Shown piece by piece: positions 45,263-57,069 of a stretch of 64,000 nt of DNA; the first letter of the stretch is position 1; each line of letters starts with the position of its first letter. The notes under the pieces were generated by a model. The model saw only the letters and a list, made by a program, of their open reading frames with translations, searched no databases and was not told where the DNA came from. The stretch is taken from the NCBI GenBank assembly GCA_902570675.1, contig CACFYZ010000003.1:1-64000 (forward strand), given 5' to 3'. Both the position numbers and the translations under genes were made by a program. Source of the stretch: an uncultured Pelagibacteraceae bacterium (GTDB lineage: Bacteria > Pseudomonadota > Alphaproteobacteria > Pelagibacterales > AG-422-B15).

Positions 45263-46090
45263 ATGAATCACATTATTAAAATATTGTTTTTTTTAATTAT
45301 TTCCACTTCGGCATTCGCTAATGAGGGAATATCTGAAAATTGGCAATTAAGTTTCCAACAACCAGCAACTGACTTGATGTCAGATATTATCTCTTTTCAC
45401 AGTTATATCCTCATGCCTATCATCACTGGAATATCCTTATTAGTTTTAGGTCTTTTACTCTACATTATGTTCAGATTTAACAGTAACCGTAATCAGATAG
45501 CTTCAACAACTACACATAATACGACGATTGAAATACTATGGACTGTTATACCTGTTATACTTTTAATTATAATTGCAATCCCATCATTTAGATTATTATA
45601 TGTTTCTGAGACTATACCGAAAGCTGATTTAACAATTAAAGCAATTGGCAATCAATGGTACTGGACGTATGAATATCCGGACTTTGATGACATATCTTTT
45701 GATGCAAACATGCTTCTCGAACACGAACTTTCGGACCCTAAATTAAGATTATTAGAAACTGATACTCAAATAGTAGTACCGGTAGATAAAGTTGTAAAAC
45801 TTCAGATCACCTCAGCTGATGTATTGCATGCTTGGACAATACCTGCTTTTGGAGTTAAAATGGATGCAGTACCTGGAAGACTTAATGAGACATGGTTTAA
45901 GGCAAATAAAGAAGGTATTTATTATGGTCAGTGTTCTGAACTTTGTGGTCCAAAACATGCGTTTATGCCAATTAATGTAAAGGTCGTATCAGATAAAGAA
46001 TTTGAGGAATGGTTAAATTTTGCAAAATCTGAATATGCATCTATAAAAGTTGATTATTCTATAGATGTATTTGAAATGGCCAAAAAATAG
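45263..46090 (+). CDS. ctaC: Cytochrome c oxidase subunit II
   Basis: Subunit II takes electrons from cytochrome c at the binuclear CuA centre. It has a signal peptide (IIKILFFLIISTSAFA), two membrane helices, and a periplasmic cupredoxin domain. The CuA ligands are visible in SADVLHAW and GQCSELCGPKHAFMPI (two Cys, His, Met, with Glu). The aromatic patch QWYWTYEYPD for electron entry is present. It has 275 residues and is first in the oxidase operon, 30 bases before ctaD. Confidence 0.96.
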   Translation: MNHIIKILFFLIISTSAFANEGISENWQLSFQQPATDLMSDIISFHSYILMPIITGISLLVLGLLLYIMFRFNSNRNQIASTTTHNTTIEILWTVIPVILLIIIAIPSFRLLYVSETIPKADLTIKAIGNQWYWTYEYPDFDDISFDANMLLEHELSDPKLRLLETDTQIVVPVDKVVKLQITSADVLHAWTIPAFGVKMDAVPGRLNETWFKANKEGIYYGQCSELCGPKHAFMPINVKVVSDKEFEEWLNFAKSEYASIKVDYSIDVFEMAKK

Positions 46091-46119
46091 AATATTTTAG
46101 ATACAGGAGATAATTGTAA

Positions 46120-47730
<1,611 letters not shown>

Positions 47731-47738
47731 AATACACA

Positions 47739-48668
47739 ATGGCAAATGTAACCTCAGTTTCTAATAAACAGGAATTCGGGCTTAGTAAACACATCCTTAA
47801 AGTAGCTCAGTACATTTCTCTTTTAAAACCAAGAGTAATGTCATTATCAATATTTACAAGTTTTGTTGGCATGATAATAGCGCCAGGTAGTTTAAGCATT
47901 GTTACAGGGTTTCTAGCCATACTTGCTATTTCAATTGGTTCCGGAGCATCTGGTGCTTTAAACATGTGGTATGAGCGAGATACTGATAAGTTAATGAATA
48001 GAACTAAAGAAAGGGTATTGCCAAGAAATAAAATAAGTTCCAATGGGGCTCTTATTTTTGGACTTTTGCTCTCAATTTTTTCTGTTGTCTTACTTTTTTA
48101 TGCATCAAATATAGCAGCTGCTTGTCTTCTTATGCTAACGATAACTTTTTATATTTTTGTCTATACAATCTGGTTAAAAAAAAGAACGCCACAAAATATA
48201 GTTATTGGTGGAGCTGCAGGAGCTTTCCCCCCAATGATTGGGTGGTCAGTGGTCACTGGAAGTATTTCTTATGAAATATGTTTACTATTTTTGTTAATTT
48301 TTCTTTGGACACCTCCCCACTTCTGGGCGCTAGCCCTCTATAAATCCAATGATTACAAAAATGCAGGTATTCCGATGATGCCGTTAGTTGTTGGAAAACG
48401 TAAAACAATCAATCTCATAATCTTATATTCGCTGTCTCTTTTGCCGGTAACATTAATAATGAGCTCTTATTATTCTTTATTCTTTGGGATTTTATCAACA
48501 GCCTTGAGTGGAATTTTTGTATATTTGGCGTTTGATCTACGAAAATCATATCTTCAAAAAAGACTTTTTGAGAAAAAGGCGCAAATGCTTTTTTATTTTT
48601 CAATTATCTATTTATTTAATGTTTTTTCTATACTTTTAATAGATAACTTACTTTGGAATATTTCATAA
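47739..48668 (+). CDS. ctaB: Protoheme IX farnesyltransferase (haem O synthase)
   Basis: CtaB adds a farnesyl tail to haem B on the way to haem A. It is a UbiA-type membrane prenyltransferase of 309 residues. The first Asp-rich motif is GALNMWYERDTDKLMNRTKERVLP, and WTPPHFWALALYKSNDYKNAGIPMMP is the second. Its stop shares bases with the start of the 34-residue gene that follows (TAATG). Confidence 0.95.
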   Translation: MANVTSVSNKQEFGLSKHILKVAQYISLLKPRVMSLSIFTSFVGMIIAPGSLSIVTGFLAILAISIGSGASGALNMWYERDTDKLMNRTKERVLPRNKISSNGALIFGLLLSIFSVVLLFYASNIAAACLLMLTITFYIFVYTIWLKKRTPQNIVIGGAAGAFPPMIGWSVVTGSISYEICLLFLLIFLWTPPHFWALALYKSNDYKNAGIPMMPLVVGKRKTINLIILYSLSLLPVTLIMSSYYSLFFGILSTALSGIFVYLAFDLRKSYLQKRLFEKKAQMLFYFSIIYLFNVFSILLIDNLLWNIS

Positions 48669-48772
48669 TGAATAAAAATACAAAGAGAAAAAACTTAATA
48701 ACAGCATTAATACTTGTTTTTTTTGTAGCTCTCTTCTTTTCCTACACAGTTTATCAGTTGAGTAATATTTAA
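48668..48772 (+). CDS. CoxF-like small membrane protein (34 aa)
   Basis: A 34-codon gene begins on the ctaB stop (TAATG) and its TAA abuts the ctaG ATG. It leaves no gap in the operon. The product has a basic N-terminus (MNKNTKRKN) and one membrane helix (LITALILVFFVALFFSYTVYQ). Its position between ctaB and ctaG and its single helix fit the small CoxF-type proteins annotated there in other alphaproteobacteria. The role is thought to lie in oxidase assembly or stability. Confidence 0.75.
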   Translation: MNKNTKRKNLITALILVFFVALFFSYTVYQLSNI

Positions 48773-49315
48773 ATGAACAATACTAAATCTTATAATAATA
48801 ATAGTATAACCGCTCTCTGGCTTATTGGGGTCGTCCTTGCGATGATTGCATTAGCATATGCGTCGGTACCGTTGTACAACTACTTTTGTAAAGTTACAGG
48901 TTTTGGCGGTACGCCAAGTGTTGCTTCATCAGAAAGTATTTACTCTATTGATAAAACAATTGATGTAAGGTTGGACTCTAATCTTGGCTCTACTTTAGAT
49001 TGGCAATTTTATCCTGAACAAAGAGTTCATAAAATAAAAATTGGTGAGAACAAACTTATCAATTACGTTATTGAAAATAATACAGACCAGACTCTTAGTG
49101 GAACTGCTGTATATAATGTTTCTCCAACAGAGGCAGGAAAATATTTTAATAAAATTGAGTGTTTTTGTTTTCAAGAAACGATGCTTACAGCTAATGAAAC
49201 TAAAATTATGCCAGTCTCATTTTTTATAGATCCTGAAATCGAAAATGATAAATATATTGCAGATTTATCTGAAGTGACATTGTCCTATACCTTTTATGAA
49301 AACAGTGATACATAG
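48773..49315 (+). CDS. ctaG: Cytochrome c oxidase assembly protein CtaG/Cox11
   Basis: CtaG delivers copper to the CuB site of subunit I. The 180-residue protein has one N-terminal membrane helix (ALWLIGVVLAMIALAYASVPLYNYFCKVTGFGG), including the conserved PLYxxFCxxTGxGG signature. The copper motif CFCFQE in YFNKIECFCFQET sits in its periplasmic domain. It directly follows the CoxF-like gene. Confidence 0.94.
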   Translation: MNNTKSYNNNSITALWLIGVVLAMIALAYASVPLYNYFCKVTGFGGTPSVASSESIYSIDKTIDVRLDSNLGSTLDWQFYPEQRVHKIKIGENKLINYVIENNTDQTLSGTAVYNVSPTEAGKYFNKIECFCFQETMLTANETKIMPVSFFIDPEIENDKYIADLSEVTLSYTFYENSDT

Positions 49316-49321
49316 CCTGAC

Positions 49322-50122
49322 ATGAGTTCAGAAAATTCCAAAAGATCTCACGAATATCATTTAGTTGACCCAAGCCCTTGGCCACTTTTTGCATCTATAG
49401 GTTCTCTAATCGCATGTATTGGCGCTGTAATCTATTTTAGATCGGGTGATTTATGGATGATGTTAATTGGTCTAGCTATTGTCATATACGTAACATATAT
49501 GTGGTTTAGAGATGTCATTATCGAAGGTGAGAAACAGGGCCATCATACACCAGTTGTGCAAATTGGCCTAAGATACGGGATGACTTTATTTATTGCATCT
49601 GAAGTGATGTTTTTTGTTGCTTGGTTTTGGGCATACTTTAATGCCAGTCTATTCCCAACTGAGCAAATTGGCTCAGTTTGGCCACCAGCTGATATCCATT
49701 TAATGGATCCATGGCACATACCATTAATAAATACTCTCATTCTTCTTTTATCTGGAACTACAGTAACATGGGCTCATCACGCTCTCTTGGAAGGCAATCG
49801 TAAAGAATTAATTCAGGGTCTATGGTGCACTGTAGGCTTAGGGGTTATTTTTACAGGTTTCCAAGTATATGAATATATGCATGCGGATTTTGCTTTTTCG
49901 GGGCATATATACGGGGCAACATTTTACATGGCAACAGGCTTCCATGGTTTCCATGTTCTAGTCGGCACTATTTTTTTAATTGTTTGTTTAGGCCGTTCAA
50001 TCGCAGGTCATTTTAAATCTGATCATCACTTTGGATTTGAAGCCGCAGCTTGGTATTGGCACTTTGTTGATGTAGTCTGGCTATTTCTTTTTGCAGCGAT
50101 TTATGTCTGGGGATCTTATTAA
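49322..50122 (+). CDS. ctaE: Cytochrome c oxidase subunit III
   Basis: Subunit III stabilises the oxidase and its proton uptake. It is a seven-helix protein of 266 residues. Typical blocks are HEYHLVDPSPWPLF, MTLFIASEVMFFVAWFWAYF with the conserved glutamate, HHALLEGN, GATFYMATGFHGFHV and AAAWYWHFVDVVWLFLF. It starts six bases after ctaG. Confidence 0.96.
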   Translation: MSSENSKRSHEYHLVDPSPWPLFASIGSLIACIGAVIYFRSGDLWMMLIGLAIVIYVTYMWFRDVIIEGEKQGHHTPVVQIGLRYGMTLFIASEVMFFVAWFWAYFNASLFPTEQIGSVWPPADIHLMDPWHIPLINTLILLLSGTTVTWAHHALLEGNRKELIQGLWCTVGLGVIFTGFQVYEYMHADFAFSGHIYGATFYMATGFHGFHVLVGTIFLIVCLGRSIAGHFKSDHHFGFEAAAWYWHFVDVVWLFLFAAIYVWGSY

Positions 50123-50136
50123 ATTAAAATAGTCTT

Positions 50137-50835
50137 TTGATTAAAAACCTCTCCTTTCACTTTATTTTTATTTTTACCATTATTTTTTTATTAATGCTTG
50201 GTTATTGGCAGACGCAGAGGCTAGAGTGGAAAAATAATTTAATAAACTCAATACAGCAAAACTATTCAGAGTACTTAGAAGAATTCCCTTTTCATGTTGA
50301 TAATTCAAATGAATATGAATTCATGAAGGTTGTAGCAAGTGGATATTTAAAATTTGAAAACACGATGTATTTTTACAGATCAAATTTGAATGGTGCCTCT
50401 GGTTTTGAATTAATCGTACCTATGCAAACGGAGGAAAATAAATTTGTATATATAATTTTAGGTTGGATACCATACGAAACAAAACAAAACTTTGATATAT
50501 CATCATTAGATAATTTTGATTTATTTGAAGCTGAAGGTGCATTGATATATTCGAAAGAGAGAAAGCCTCTTATTCCACAAAACGACTATGTATCGAATAT
50601 TTGGTACTTAATGAATACAGAAGAAATGGATCAGTATCATAAAATATCATCAAGTAGGTATATGATAAAATTGCTTGATCAAACTAGATTTGAAAACCTT
50701 TTAATCGAGTTTGAACCATCTAATATTACCAATAACCATCTTCAGTATGCAGTTACATGGTTTCTTTTATCAATTGTAATAACTGTAATGTACATGTATT
50801 ACATTAGGCGAGGAGCGAAGAAAGATGAATTATAA
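50137..50835 (+). CDS. SURF1 family oxidase assembly protein
   Basis: SURF1 helps insert haem a into subunit I. The 232-residue protein has an N-terminal and a C-terminal membrane helix flanking a periplasmic domain. The sequences LGYWQTQRLEWKNNLI, GYLKFENTMYF and NNHLQYAVTWFLLSIVI are SURF1 hallmarks. It starts at a TTG, 14 bases after ctaE; no earlier or better ATG exists. It overlaps thrC by 11 bases. Confidence 0.88.
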   Translation: MIKNLSFHFIFIFTIIFLLMLGYWQTQRLEWKNNLINSIQQNYSEYLEEFPFHVDNSNEYEFMKVVASGYLKFENTMYFYRSNLNGASGFELIVPMQTEENKFVYIILGWIPYETKQNFDISSLDNFDLFEAEGALIYSKERKPLIPQNDYVSNIWYLMNTEEMDQYHKISSSRYMIKLLDQTRFENLLIEFEPSNITNNHLQYAVTWFLLSIVITVMYMYYIRRGAKKDEL

Positions 50836-52210
50836 AAGTACTAGGGGAAGTAAAAAATTTAATTTTAAAGATATATTATTTTCTGGTCTTGCTGAAGATG
50901 GAGGGTTATTTGTGCCAATTGAATGGCCTCAAGTAAATCTTAGAGAAATTGAACGGAACATAACTTATCCTAAATTAGCAACAAATATAATCAAACCTTT
51001 CGTTCATGATGAAATAAGCACTAAAGACCTCGATAACTTAGTTGAAAACGCATATTCAAATCAATTTTCCAAAGGTGAAATTATATCATTTAAAAATTTA
51101 GATACTAATGAGGTTATTGTTGAATTATTTAATGGCCCCACTTTGGCATTTAAAGATTTTGCAATGCAATTATTAGTTCCTATATTTGACTATTTTCTAG
51201 ATATAGAGAAAAAAAAACTTAATCTTATTGTAGCAACTTCTGGCGACACAGGTTCGGCCGCAATTGATGCAGTAAGAAAAAGTAAAAATATAAACATATT
51301 TTGTCTTTTTCCAAAAGGGAGAATTTCTGAATTTCAAAGAAGACAAATGTCAACAGTTACAGAAAAGAATATATTTCTATGCGAGATAGATGGAACATTT
51401 GATGATTGTCAAAAAATTGTAAAGGAAATATTGAAAGATTATAAATTTAGTGTGCAAAATAAAATATCTGCAGTCAATTCAATTAATTGGGCTAGAATTA
51501 TTATTCAATCAGTTTATTATTTTTATACTTATATAAAATTCAATAACAATAATGAAAACAAAGTAAATTTTTCTGTACCCACAGGAAATTTTGGTGATAT
51601 CTATGCAGGATATGTTGCCTATAAGATGGGTTTGCCTGTAAATAGATTAATAATTGCAACAAATGAAAATGATATCCTGGATCGTTTTATGAAATCAGGT
51701 ATATATAAAACAGATTCAGTTGTAAAAACTACAAGTCCCAGCATGGATATTCAAATTGCAAGTAATTTTGAAAGATTACTTTACGAAGTATTTGATAAAT
51801 CTGAGAAATTAACTGCGTCTGAGATGTTAAAATTTGAAGTGAATAAAACTCTTAAAATTAACATAGATAACTCTAATGATACTCTTAGTGCCTTCTCTTC
51901 CTGTAAAACTACAATGGATGAAATTGAGGAAATTATAAAAAATATTTATCATAATTTTGGATATGTTTTGGATCCACACACAGCGACTGGACTAAATGCT
52001 TCAAGAAATCATAACGACACCCAGCATTTAAACTTTGTTTTATCAACTGCTAATCCAATAAAGTTTTCAGATACTGTTGAAAAATGCTTAGGAAACAAAT
52101 TAGATTTATTAAGTAATTTCAGTAATTTATTTACTTTAGATGAGAGAATTTATAAAGTAGATAACAATATTCAAAGTATTAAAAATTTCATAAAAATTAA
52201 TAAATTATAA
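50825..52210 (+). CDS. thrC: Threonine synthase
   Basis: ThrC converts O-phosphohomoserine to threonine with pyridoxal phosphate. The PLP lysine is in NGPTLAFKDFAMQ, the phosphate loop in ATSGDTGSAAIDA, and VNSINWARI and PTGNFGDIYAGY are conserved. The 461-residue length fits the long proteobacterial type. It is the last gene of the cytochrome oxidase operon, an order also found in other alphaproteobacteria. Confidence 0.95.
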   Translation: MNYKSTRGSKKFNFKDILFSGLAEDGGLFVPIEWPQVNLREIERNITYPKLATNIIKPFVHDEISTKDLDNLVENAYSNQFSKGEIISFKNLDTNEVIVELFNGPTLAFKDFAMQLLVPIFDYFLDIEKKKLNLIVATSGDTGSAAIDAVRKSKNINIFCLFPKGRISEFQRRQMSTVTEKNIFLCEIDGTFDDCQKIVKEILKDYKFSVQNKISAVNSINWARIIIQSVYYFYTYIKFNNNNENKVNFSVPTGNFGDIYAGYVAYKMGLPVNRLIIATNENDILDRFMKSGIYKTDSVVKTTSPSMDIQIASNFERLLYEVFDKSEKLTASEMLKFEVNKTLKINIDNSNDTLSAFSSCKTTMDEIEEIIKNIYHNFGYVLDPHTATGLNASRNHNDTQHLNFVLSTANPIKFSDTVEKCLGNKLDLLSNFSNLFTLDERIYKVDNNIQSIKNFIKINKL

Positions 52211-52212
52211 TA

Positions 52213-52797
52213 ATGTCTTTTTTAACAACTTATTACCCAAAAAAATTAAATTTTGAAATTAATGGTTCTAAGATTTTTTTAAGGCCACCAGACTATAAAG
52301 ACTGGAATGAATGGTCTGATTTAAGAGAAAAAAACGAGAAGTATTTGAGGCCATGGGAACCTAGTTGGTCTCCAAATGAATTAGCACGAAGTTCTTTTGT
52401 AAAAAGAGTAAGGTATTTTGAAAAACTAGCAATTGAAGAAAGAGCATATTCTTTCCTAATTTTTAAAAGCGACGATAAGAATTTAATCGGTGAGATAAAT
52501 ATAAATAACGTACAACGTGGAGTTGTACAGTCATGCTCAATAGGTTATTGGATAGCTGAGCCAAGAGTGGGCCAAGGTTTTATGACTGAAGCAATTTCTT
52601 TGGTAAAGAACTTCATTTTTAATGAGTTAGAACTTCACCGTATTGAAGCTGCATGCTTACCAAGAAATTTACGCTCACTTAGGACACTTAAGAATAATGA
52701 ATTTATGAAAGAGGGTTTGGTAAGGAAATATTTAAAAATAAATGGAAAATGGGAGGATCATATTCTTTTGTCTTGTATTAAAGACTCGAATAAATAG
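52213..52797 (+). CDS. GNAT-family N-acetyltransferase (RimJ/RimL-like)
   Basis: A 194-residue GNAT enzyme of the RimJ type, which may acetylate ribosomal protein N-termini or small amines. It has IFLRPPDYKDWNEWSDLREKN, the acetyl-CoA site around IGYWIAEPRVGQGFMTEAI (R-x-G-Q-G), and LHRIEAACLPRNLRSLRTLKNNEF. It follows thrC after two bases and precedes the peroxiredoxin gene by nine. Confidence 0.85.
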   Translation: MSFLTTYYPKKLNFEINGSKIFLRPPDYKDWNEWSDLREKNEKYLRPWEPSWSPNELARSSFVKRVRYFEKLAIEERAYSFLIFKSDDKNLIGEININNVQRGVVQSCSIGYWIAEPRVGQGFMTEAISLVKNFIFNELELHRIEAACLPRNLRSLRTLKNNEFMKEGLVRKYLKINGKWEDHILLSCIKDSNK

Positions 52798-52806
52798 TAT
52801 CTTATT

Positions 52807-53292
52807 ATGTCATTAAAACCAGGTGATAATATTCCAAATCAAAAACTTGTAATCATGGATAAAGAGAAAGGTCCCCAACCTTTTTCTTTAGATGAATTTT
52901 GTAAAGGAAAGAAAATAGTATTATTTGGCGTTCCAGGTGCTTTTACACCAACATGTGCAAGAAATCATTTACCAGGATATATTGAAAAAGCTCAAGCTAT
53001 AAAAGGTAAGGGCGTCGCTGAAATACTTTGCTTCGCGACAAATGACATATTTACTATGACTGCTTGGGAAGAAATGTCAGGGGCTATTGGTGAAATAGTT
53101 TTTTTATCTGATAGTAAAGCTAAATTTTCAAAGTTATTAGGAACAGATTTTCCAGACAGTTTTGGAACATCGATTAAAACAAAAAGATGCTCAATGCTTA
53201 TAACAAATGGTGTCATCGAACAATTCTTTGTAGAAAGTGAAGATGGCGTTGTTGATGTTAGCAGTGCAGATCACATGCTTACTAGTCTCTAG
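52807..53292 (+). CDS. Peroxiredoxin of the Prx5 group
   Basis: An atypical 2-Cys or 1-Cys peroxidase that reduces hydroperoxides with glutathione or thioredoxin. The peroxidatic Cys50 is in FGVPGAFTPTCARNHLPGY, the hallmark of the Prx5 family. The arginine in KRCSMLI is further support. The 161-residue length is typical. It overlaps rnhA tail to tail by four bases. Confidence 0.92.
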   Translation: MSLKPGDNIPNQKLVIMDKEKGPQPFSLDEFCKGKKIVLFGVPGAFTPTCARNHLPGYIEKAQAIKGKGVAEILCFATNDIFTMTAWEEMSGAIGEIVFLSDSKAKFSKLLGTDFPDSFGTSIKTKRCSMLITNGVIEQFFVESEDGVVDVSSADHMLTSL

Positions 53293-53723
53293 ATCATTAT
53301 CGCTGAAGTTGCTAACTTATCAGCTATTTCGTTACCGAAATTTCCAGAATGTCCTTTGACCCACTGCCATTCTATGTTTCTATTTGATACAAGTTCATCA
53401 AGTTCTTGCCACAATTCCTTGTTTTTTACTGGTTTCTTTTGCGATGTTCTCCAATTATTTATCTTCCAATTCTTTATCCATTCCTGAATGCCCTGCATAA
53501 CATATTTTGAGTCTGTAAAAATGACTAACTTAGTTTCGTTACTTACATATTTCAAAGCTTCAATTACCGCTCTTAACTCCATTCTATTATTAGTCGTACC
53601 TTCCTCTGAACCACTTAATTTTACACTTTCATCGTTCAGTTCAATGTAAACACCCCATCCACCGCTACCGGGATTGCCAGCGCATGCTCCATCGGTATAT
53701 ACATGTATCTTATCAGAGGCCAT
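53289..53723 (-). CDS. rnhA: Ribonuclease HI
   Basis: RNase HI cuts the RNA strand of RNA-DNA hybrids, such as replication primers and R-loops. The catalytic carboxylates are in HVYTDGACAGNPG, NRMELRAVIEAL and IFTDSKYVMQG, and WVKGHSGNFGNEIADKLA supplies the histidine and last aspartate. At 144 residues it is standard. It overlaps thrB by 11 bases on the same strand. Confidence 0.95.
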   Translation of the reverse strand: MASDKIHVYTDGACAGNPGSGGWGVYIELNDESVKLSGSEEGTTNNRMELRAVIEALKYVSNETKLVIFTDSKYVMQGIQEWIKNWKINNWRTSQKKPVKNKELWQELDELVSNRNIEWQWVKGHSGNFGNEIADKLATSAIMI

Positions 53724-54672
53724 ATTCGTTTGCTTTTTTTACAGTCTGGTGAAATTTGAGTTTCAATAAATATTCATTTGGATTTTTTTTTAAAATTAAT
53801 TCACTATCAGCGTGAGTATGGAAATCAATTAATCTTGTTAGTAGATATCTTAAAGCTGATGCCCTAGTGAGAAGTGGAAGAGCGTCAACCTCTTCTATTG
53901 AAAATTTTCTGTATTCATTATAACTCTTTAATAGATATTTAGCTTTTGTCGGATTAAACTCATTATTATTCAATTCAAAACACCAAGCATTTAAGCATAT
54001 AGCTATTTCATAAGCATAAAAATCATTGCAAGAAAAGTAAAAATCAATAATACCAGAAAGTTCATTTCCATCAAAAAAAATATTATCTGGAAAAAGGTCA
54101 GCATGGATAATGCCTGATGGTAAATCTTTATTAAGTTCTCTATACAGAAAATAATATTCCTTATTTAAAAATTTAATTATCTCAGTATCTAAACCATTCA
54201 AAGTCTCTAGCTTTTCTAATAATTTTTGCAACTTGAAGAAGCCTAATTCATTTTCTCTGATTATATTGATTCTAGCTGATGCATTATGCATTTTTGCCAC
54301 TGTCGCTCCTAATGATGAGCAGTGTGATGGCTGTATCTTATCAATTGATTTTCCAGACATAAATGAAGTAATTACTGCGTGTTTGCCATTTAATTTATTT
54401 GAAAAATTATTATCTTGATCTTTTATAACCTCTGGACATTTAATGTTAGCGCTATTTAAATGATTCATCAGGTTAAAGAAAAAAGGGAGATTTTCTTGGT
54501 TTGTTCGTTCTTCAAATAATGTAAGAATTAACTTTCTTTTCTCTGTCTCTAACAAGTAATTTGAGTTCGAAGTCCCGCTTTTAATTCCATTAAATCTAAT
54601 AATTTCTTCAATGTTATACTTGCTTAAGAAATCACTTAATTCTTCATTGGTTACTTTAGTGTATACAGCCAT
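53713..54672 (-). CDS. thrB: Homoserine kinase, ThrB2 (aminoglycoside phosphotransferase fold)
   Basis: This kinase makes O-phosphohomoserine for ThrC. It is the APH-fold type common in alphaproteobacteria and Pseudomonas, not the GHMP type. The start at MAVYTKVTNEELSDFL matches relatives; an ATG six codons upstream is less likely. GIKSGTSNSNYLL is the nucleotide loop, SGIIHADLFPDNIFF the catalytic loop, and LSGIIDFYFSCNDFYAYEIA the metal-binding aspartate. It is about 1.5 kb from thrC but on the opposite strand. Confidence 0.9.
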   Translation of the reverse strand: MAVYTKVTNEELSDFLSKYNIEEIIRFNGIKSGTSNSNYLLETEKRKLILTLFEERTNQENLPFFFNLMNHLNSANIKCPEVIKDQDNNFSNKLNGKHAVITSFMSGKSIDKIQPSHCSSLGATVAKMHNASARINIIRENELGFFKLQKLLEKLETLNGLDTEIIKFLNKEYYFLYRELNKDLPSGIIHADLFPDNIFFDGNELSGIIDFYFSCNDFYAYEIAICLNAWCFELNNNEFNPTKAKYLLKSYNEYRKFSIEEVDALPLLTRASALRYLLTRLIDFHTHADSELILKKNPNEYLLKLKFHQTVKKANEYGL

Positions 54673-54712
54673 GAGATATTTATATCTCAATAAAAGATAA
54701 TTAAATAATAAA

Positions 54713-55207
54713 TTATGATTTGAGTTTATATATTTGATTTATTGACCGACTTATAAGCTTACTTGAGCCTTGCTCAGTTAAGTTTTCATCAATAAGTTTT
54801 TCAGCAATATTAATTGAATTAAGTACTATTTCTTCATTAACTTTAGAAATAGCAATTTTTTCTGCCCGTGAAATTTTCTCTATTGCTTGCTGCTCTGCTC
54901 TTTTAATAAATTCTTGAGCCTTCTCCTTGGAAGTAGTTTCATGGTTTTTTGCAATCTCCTTTGCTTGATCAATTATTTTTTTTGCTTCTTCGTCTGCTGA
55001 TTGAACTTTTCTTTCGTACTCGGCTAAATGTGAATTTGCCTCTTCCTTTAATTTTCTTGCTTCATCCAACTCGTTTTTAATTTTATTAATCTCTCCATCT
55101 AATAAATTAGCTATCATTGAAGGAGCTTTGATTACTAAGCCAATCACAATAAATATTATAAAAGCAACTAAAACCCACGAAGATGGATCAGAAAAAAAAG
55201 AAGACAT
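54713..55207 (-). CDS. atpF: ATP synthase FO subunit b
   Basis: Subunit b forms part of the peripheral stalk that holds F1 against the membrane ring. The 164 residues have one N-terminal membrane helix (WVLVAFIIFIVIGLVI) and a long charged coiled coil (about 35-140). It is the last of the FO operon, 18 bases after the b' gene. The heterodimeric b/b' arrangement is usual in alphaproteobacteria. Confidence 0.9.
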   Translation of the reverse strand: MSSFFSDPSSWVLVAFIIFIVIGLVIKAPSMIANLLDGEINKIKNELDEARKLKEEANSHLAEYERKVQSADEEAKKIIDQAKEIAKNHETTSKEKAQEFIKRAEQQAIEKISRAEKIAISKVNEEIVLNSINIAEKLIDENLTEQGSSKLISRSINQIYKLKS

Positions 55208-55225
55208 TATATTTTATATTTCATT

Positions 55226-55777
55226 TTAATTTAATTTTTTTAGGATTTCATCGTCATTTGGAGTTTTATCAAGATATTTGACTATAATTTCTTTTACAGT
55301 TTCTAAAGTCGCATTTCGCACTTCATTGATGGACTCTTTCTCCCTTGACTTAATCATTTCTTGAGACTTTTTGATCATTTCTTCAATTTTCTTCTCATTT
55401 TCTAATTTTAAATTTTCAAAATACTCATTCATTTGGCTCTTAGACTCGGAAATTATAGTACTTGCATTTTGTGATGCTGAACTCATTTGTTCTTCATATT
55501 TCTCATGTATACCTGTGGCTTCAGAATTAAATTTTTCAGCTTCATTAATATCGTTGGATATTTTGTCTTTACGCTCTTCTATTGTGGTACTTAATTTAGG
55601 TATAACTACTCTCCACATAAAAATATAAAGTATTGTGAATGTTATTACTAACCAAAATAACTGAGACGGAAATGTTGTAATATCCATTTGCGGAAGGCCA
55701 GTAGAACCCTGACCTTCAGCTGCAAATATGGTATGACTCGATAGCAATAAAATAAAAATTTGAACCAAAATTTTCAT
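55226..55777 (-). CDS. atpG: ATP synthase FO subunit b'
   Basis: The second stalk subunit pairs with subunit b. It has 183 residues with an extra signal-peptide-like N-terminus (ILVQIFILLLSSHTIFAAEG) before the usual MDITTFPSQLFWLVITFTILYIFMW anchor. A helical stalk follows. Whether the N-terminal segment is removed is not evident. It lies between the c-subunit gene and atpF. Confidence 0.9.
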   Translation of the reverse strand: MKILVQIFILLLSSHTIFAAEGQGSTGLPQMDITTFPSQLFWLVITFTILYIFMWRVVIPKLSTTIEERKDKISNDINEAEKFNSEATGIHEKYEEQMSSASQNASTIISESKSQMNEYFENLKLENEKKIEEMIKKSQEMIKSREKESINEVRNATLETVKEIIVKYLDKTPNDDEILKKLN

Positions 55778-55781
55778 TTAT

Positions 55782-56773
<992 letters not shown>

Positions 56774-56784
56774 GATATTATTTT

Positions 56785-57069
56785 TTAGTGATTTTGGAGA
56801 CTTTTTGCAACCCTAAAAACGTTCATAATACCTGCTGCACTTCCCAATAAGAAAAATACAATTATGAAAAATGGTCTGGTATCAAAATAATTATCAATCA
56901 AGATACCAATCCCCAAGCCAACAGCCATGGCTGCGACAATTTCAACCACAACTTTCATAATCTTCCCAAGAGGTTTAGGGGCTTCTACCACAGGCTCTTC
57001 TATTTTTTCTTTTGCTTCCTGAATTTTCTTCTTTAGTGATTTTAAATTCTCATCTGGGGCTTTTATCAT
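56785..57069 (-). CDS. atpI: ATP synthase assembly/accessory protein AtpI (AtpZ-like)
   Basis: A 94-residue protein with a charged N-terminus (LKSLKKKIQEAKEKIEEP) and two membrane helices (IVAAMAVGLGIGILIDNYF and FFIIVFFLLGSAAGIMNVFRV), the pattern of alphaproteobacterial AtpI. It helps ring assembly or magnesium supply. Its start overlaps the smc stop by four bases, so it is coupled to smc and leads the FO genes. Confidence 0.88.
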   Translation of the reverse strand: MIKAPDENLKSLKKKIQEAKEKIEEPVVEAPKPLGKIMKVVVEIVAAMAVGLGIGILIDNYFDTRPFFIIVFFLLGSAAGIMNVFRVAKSLQNH

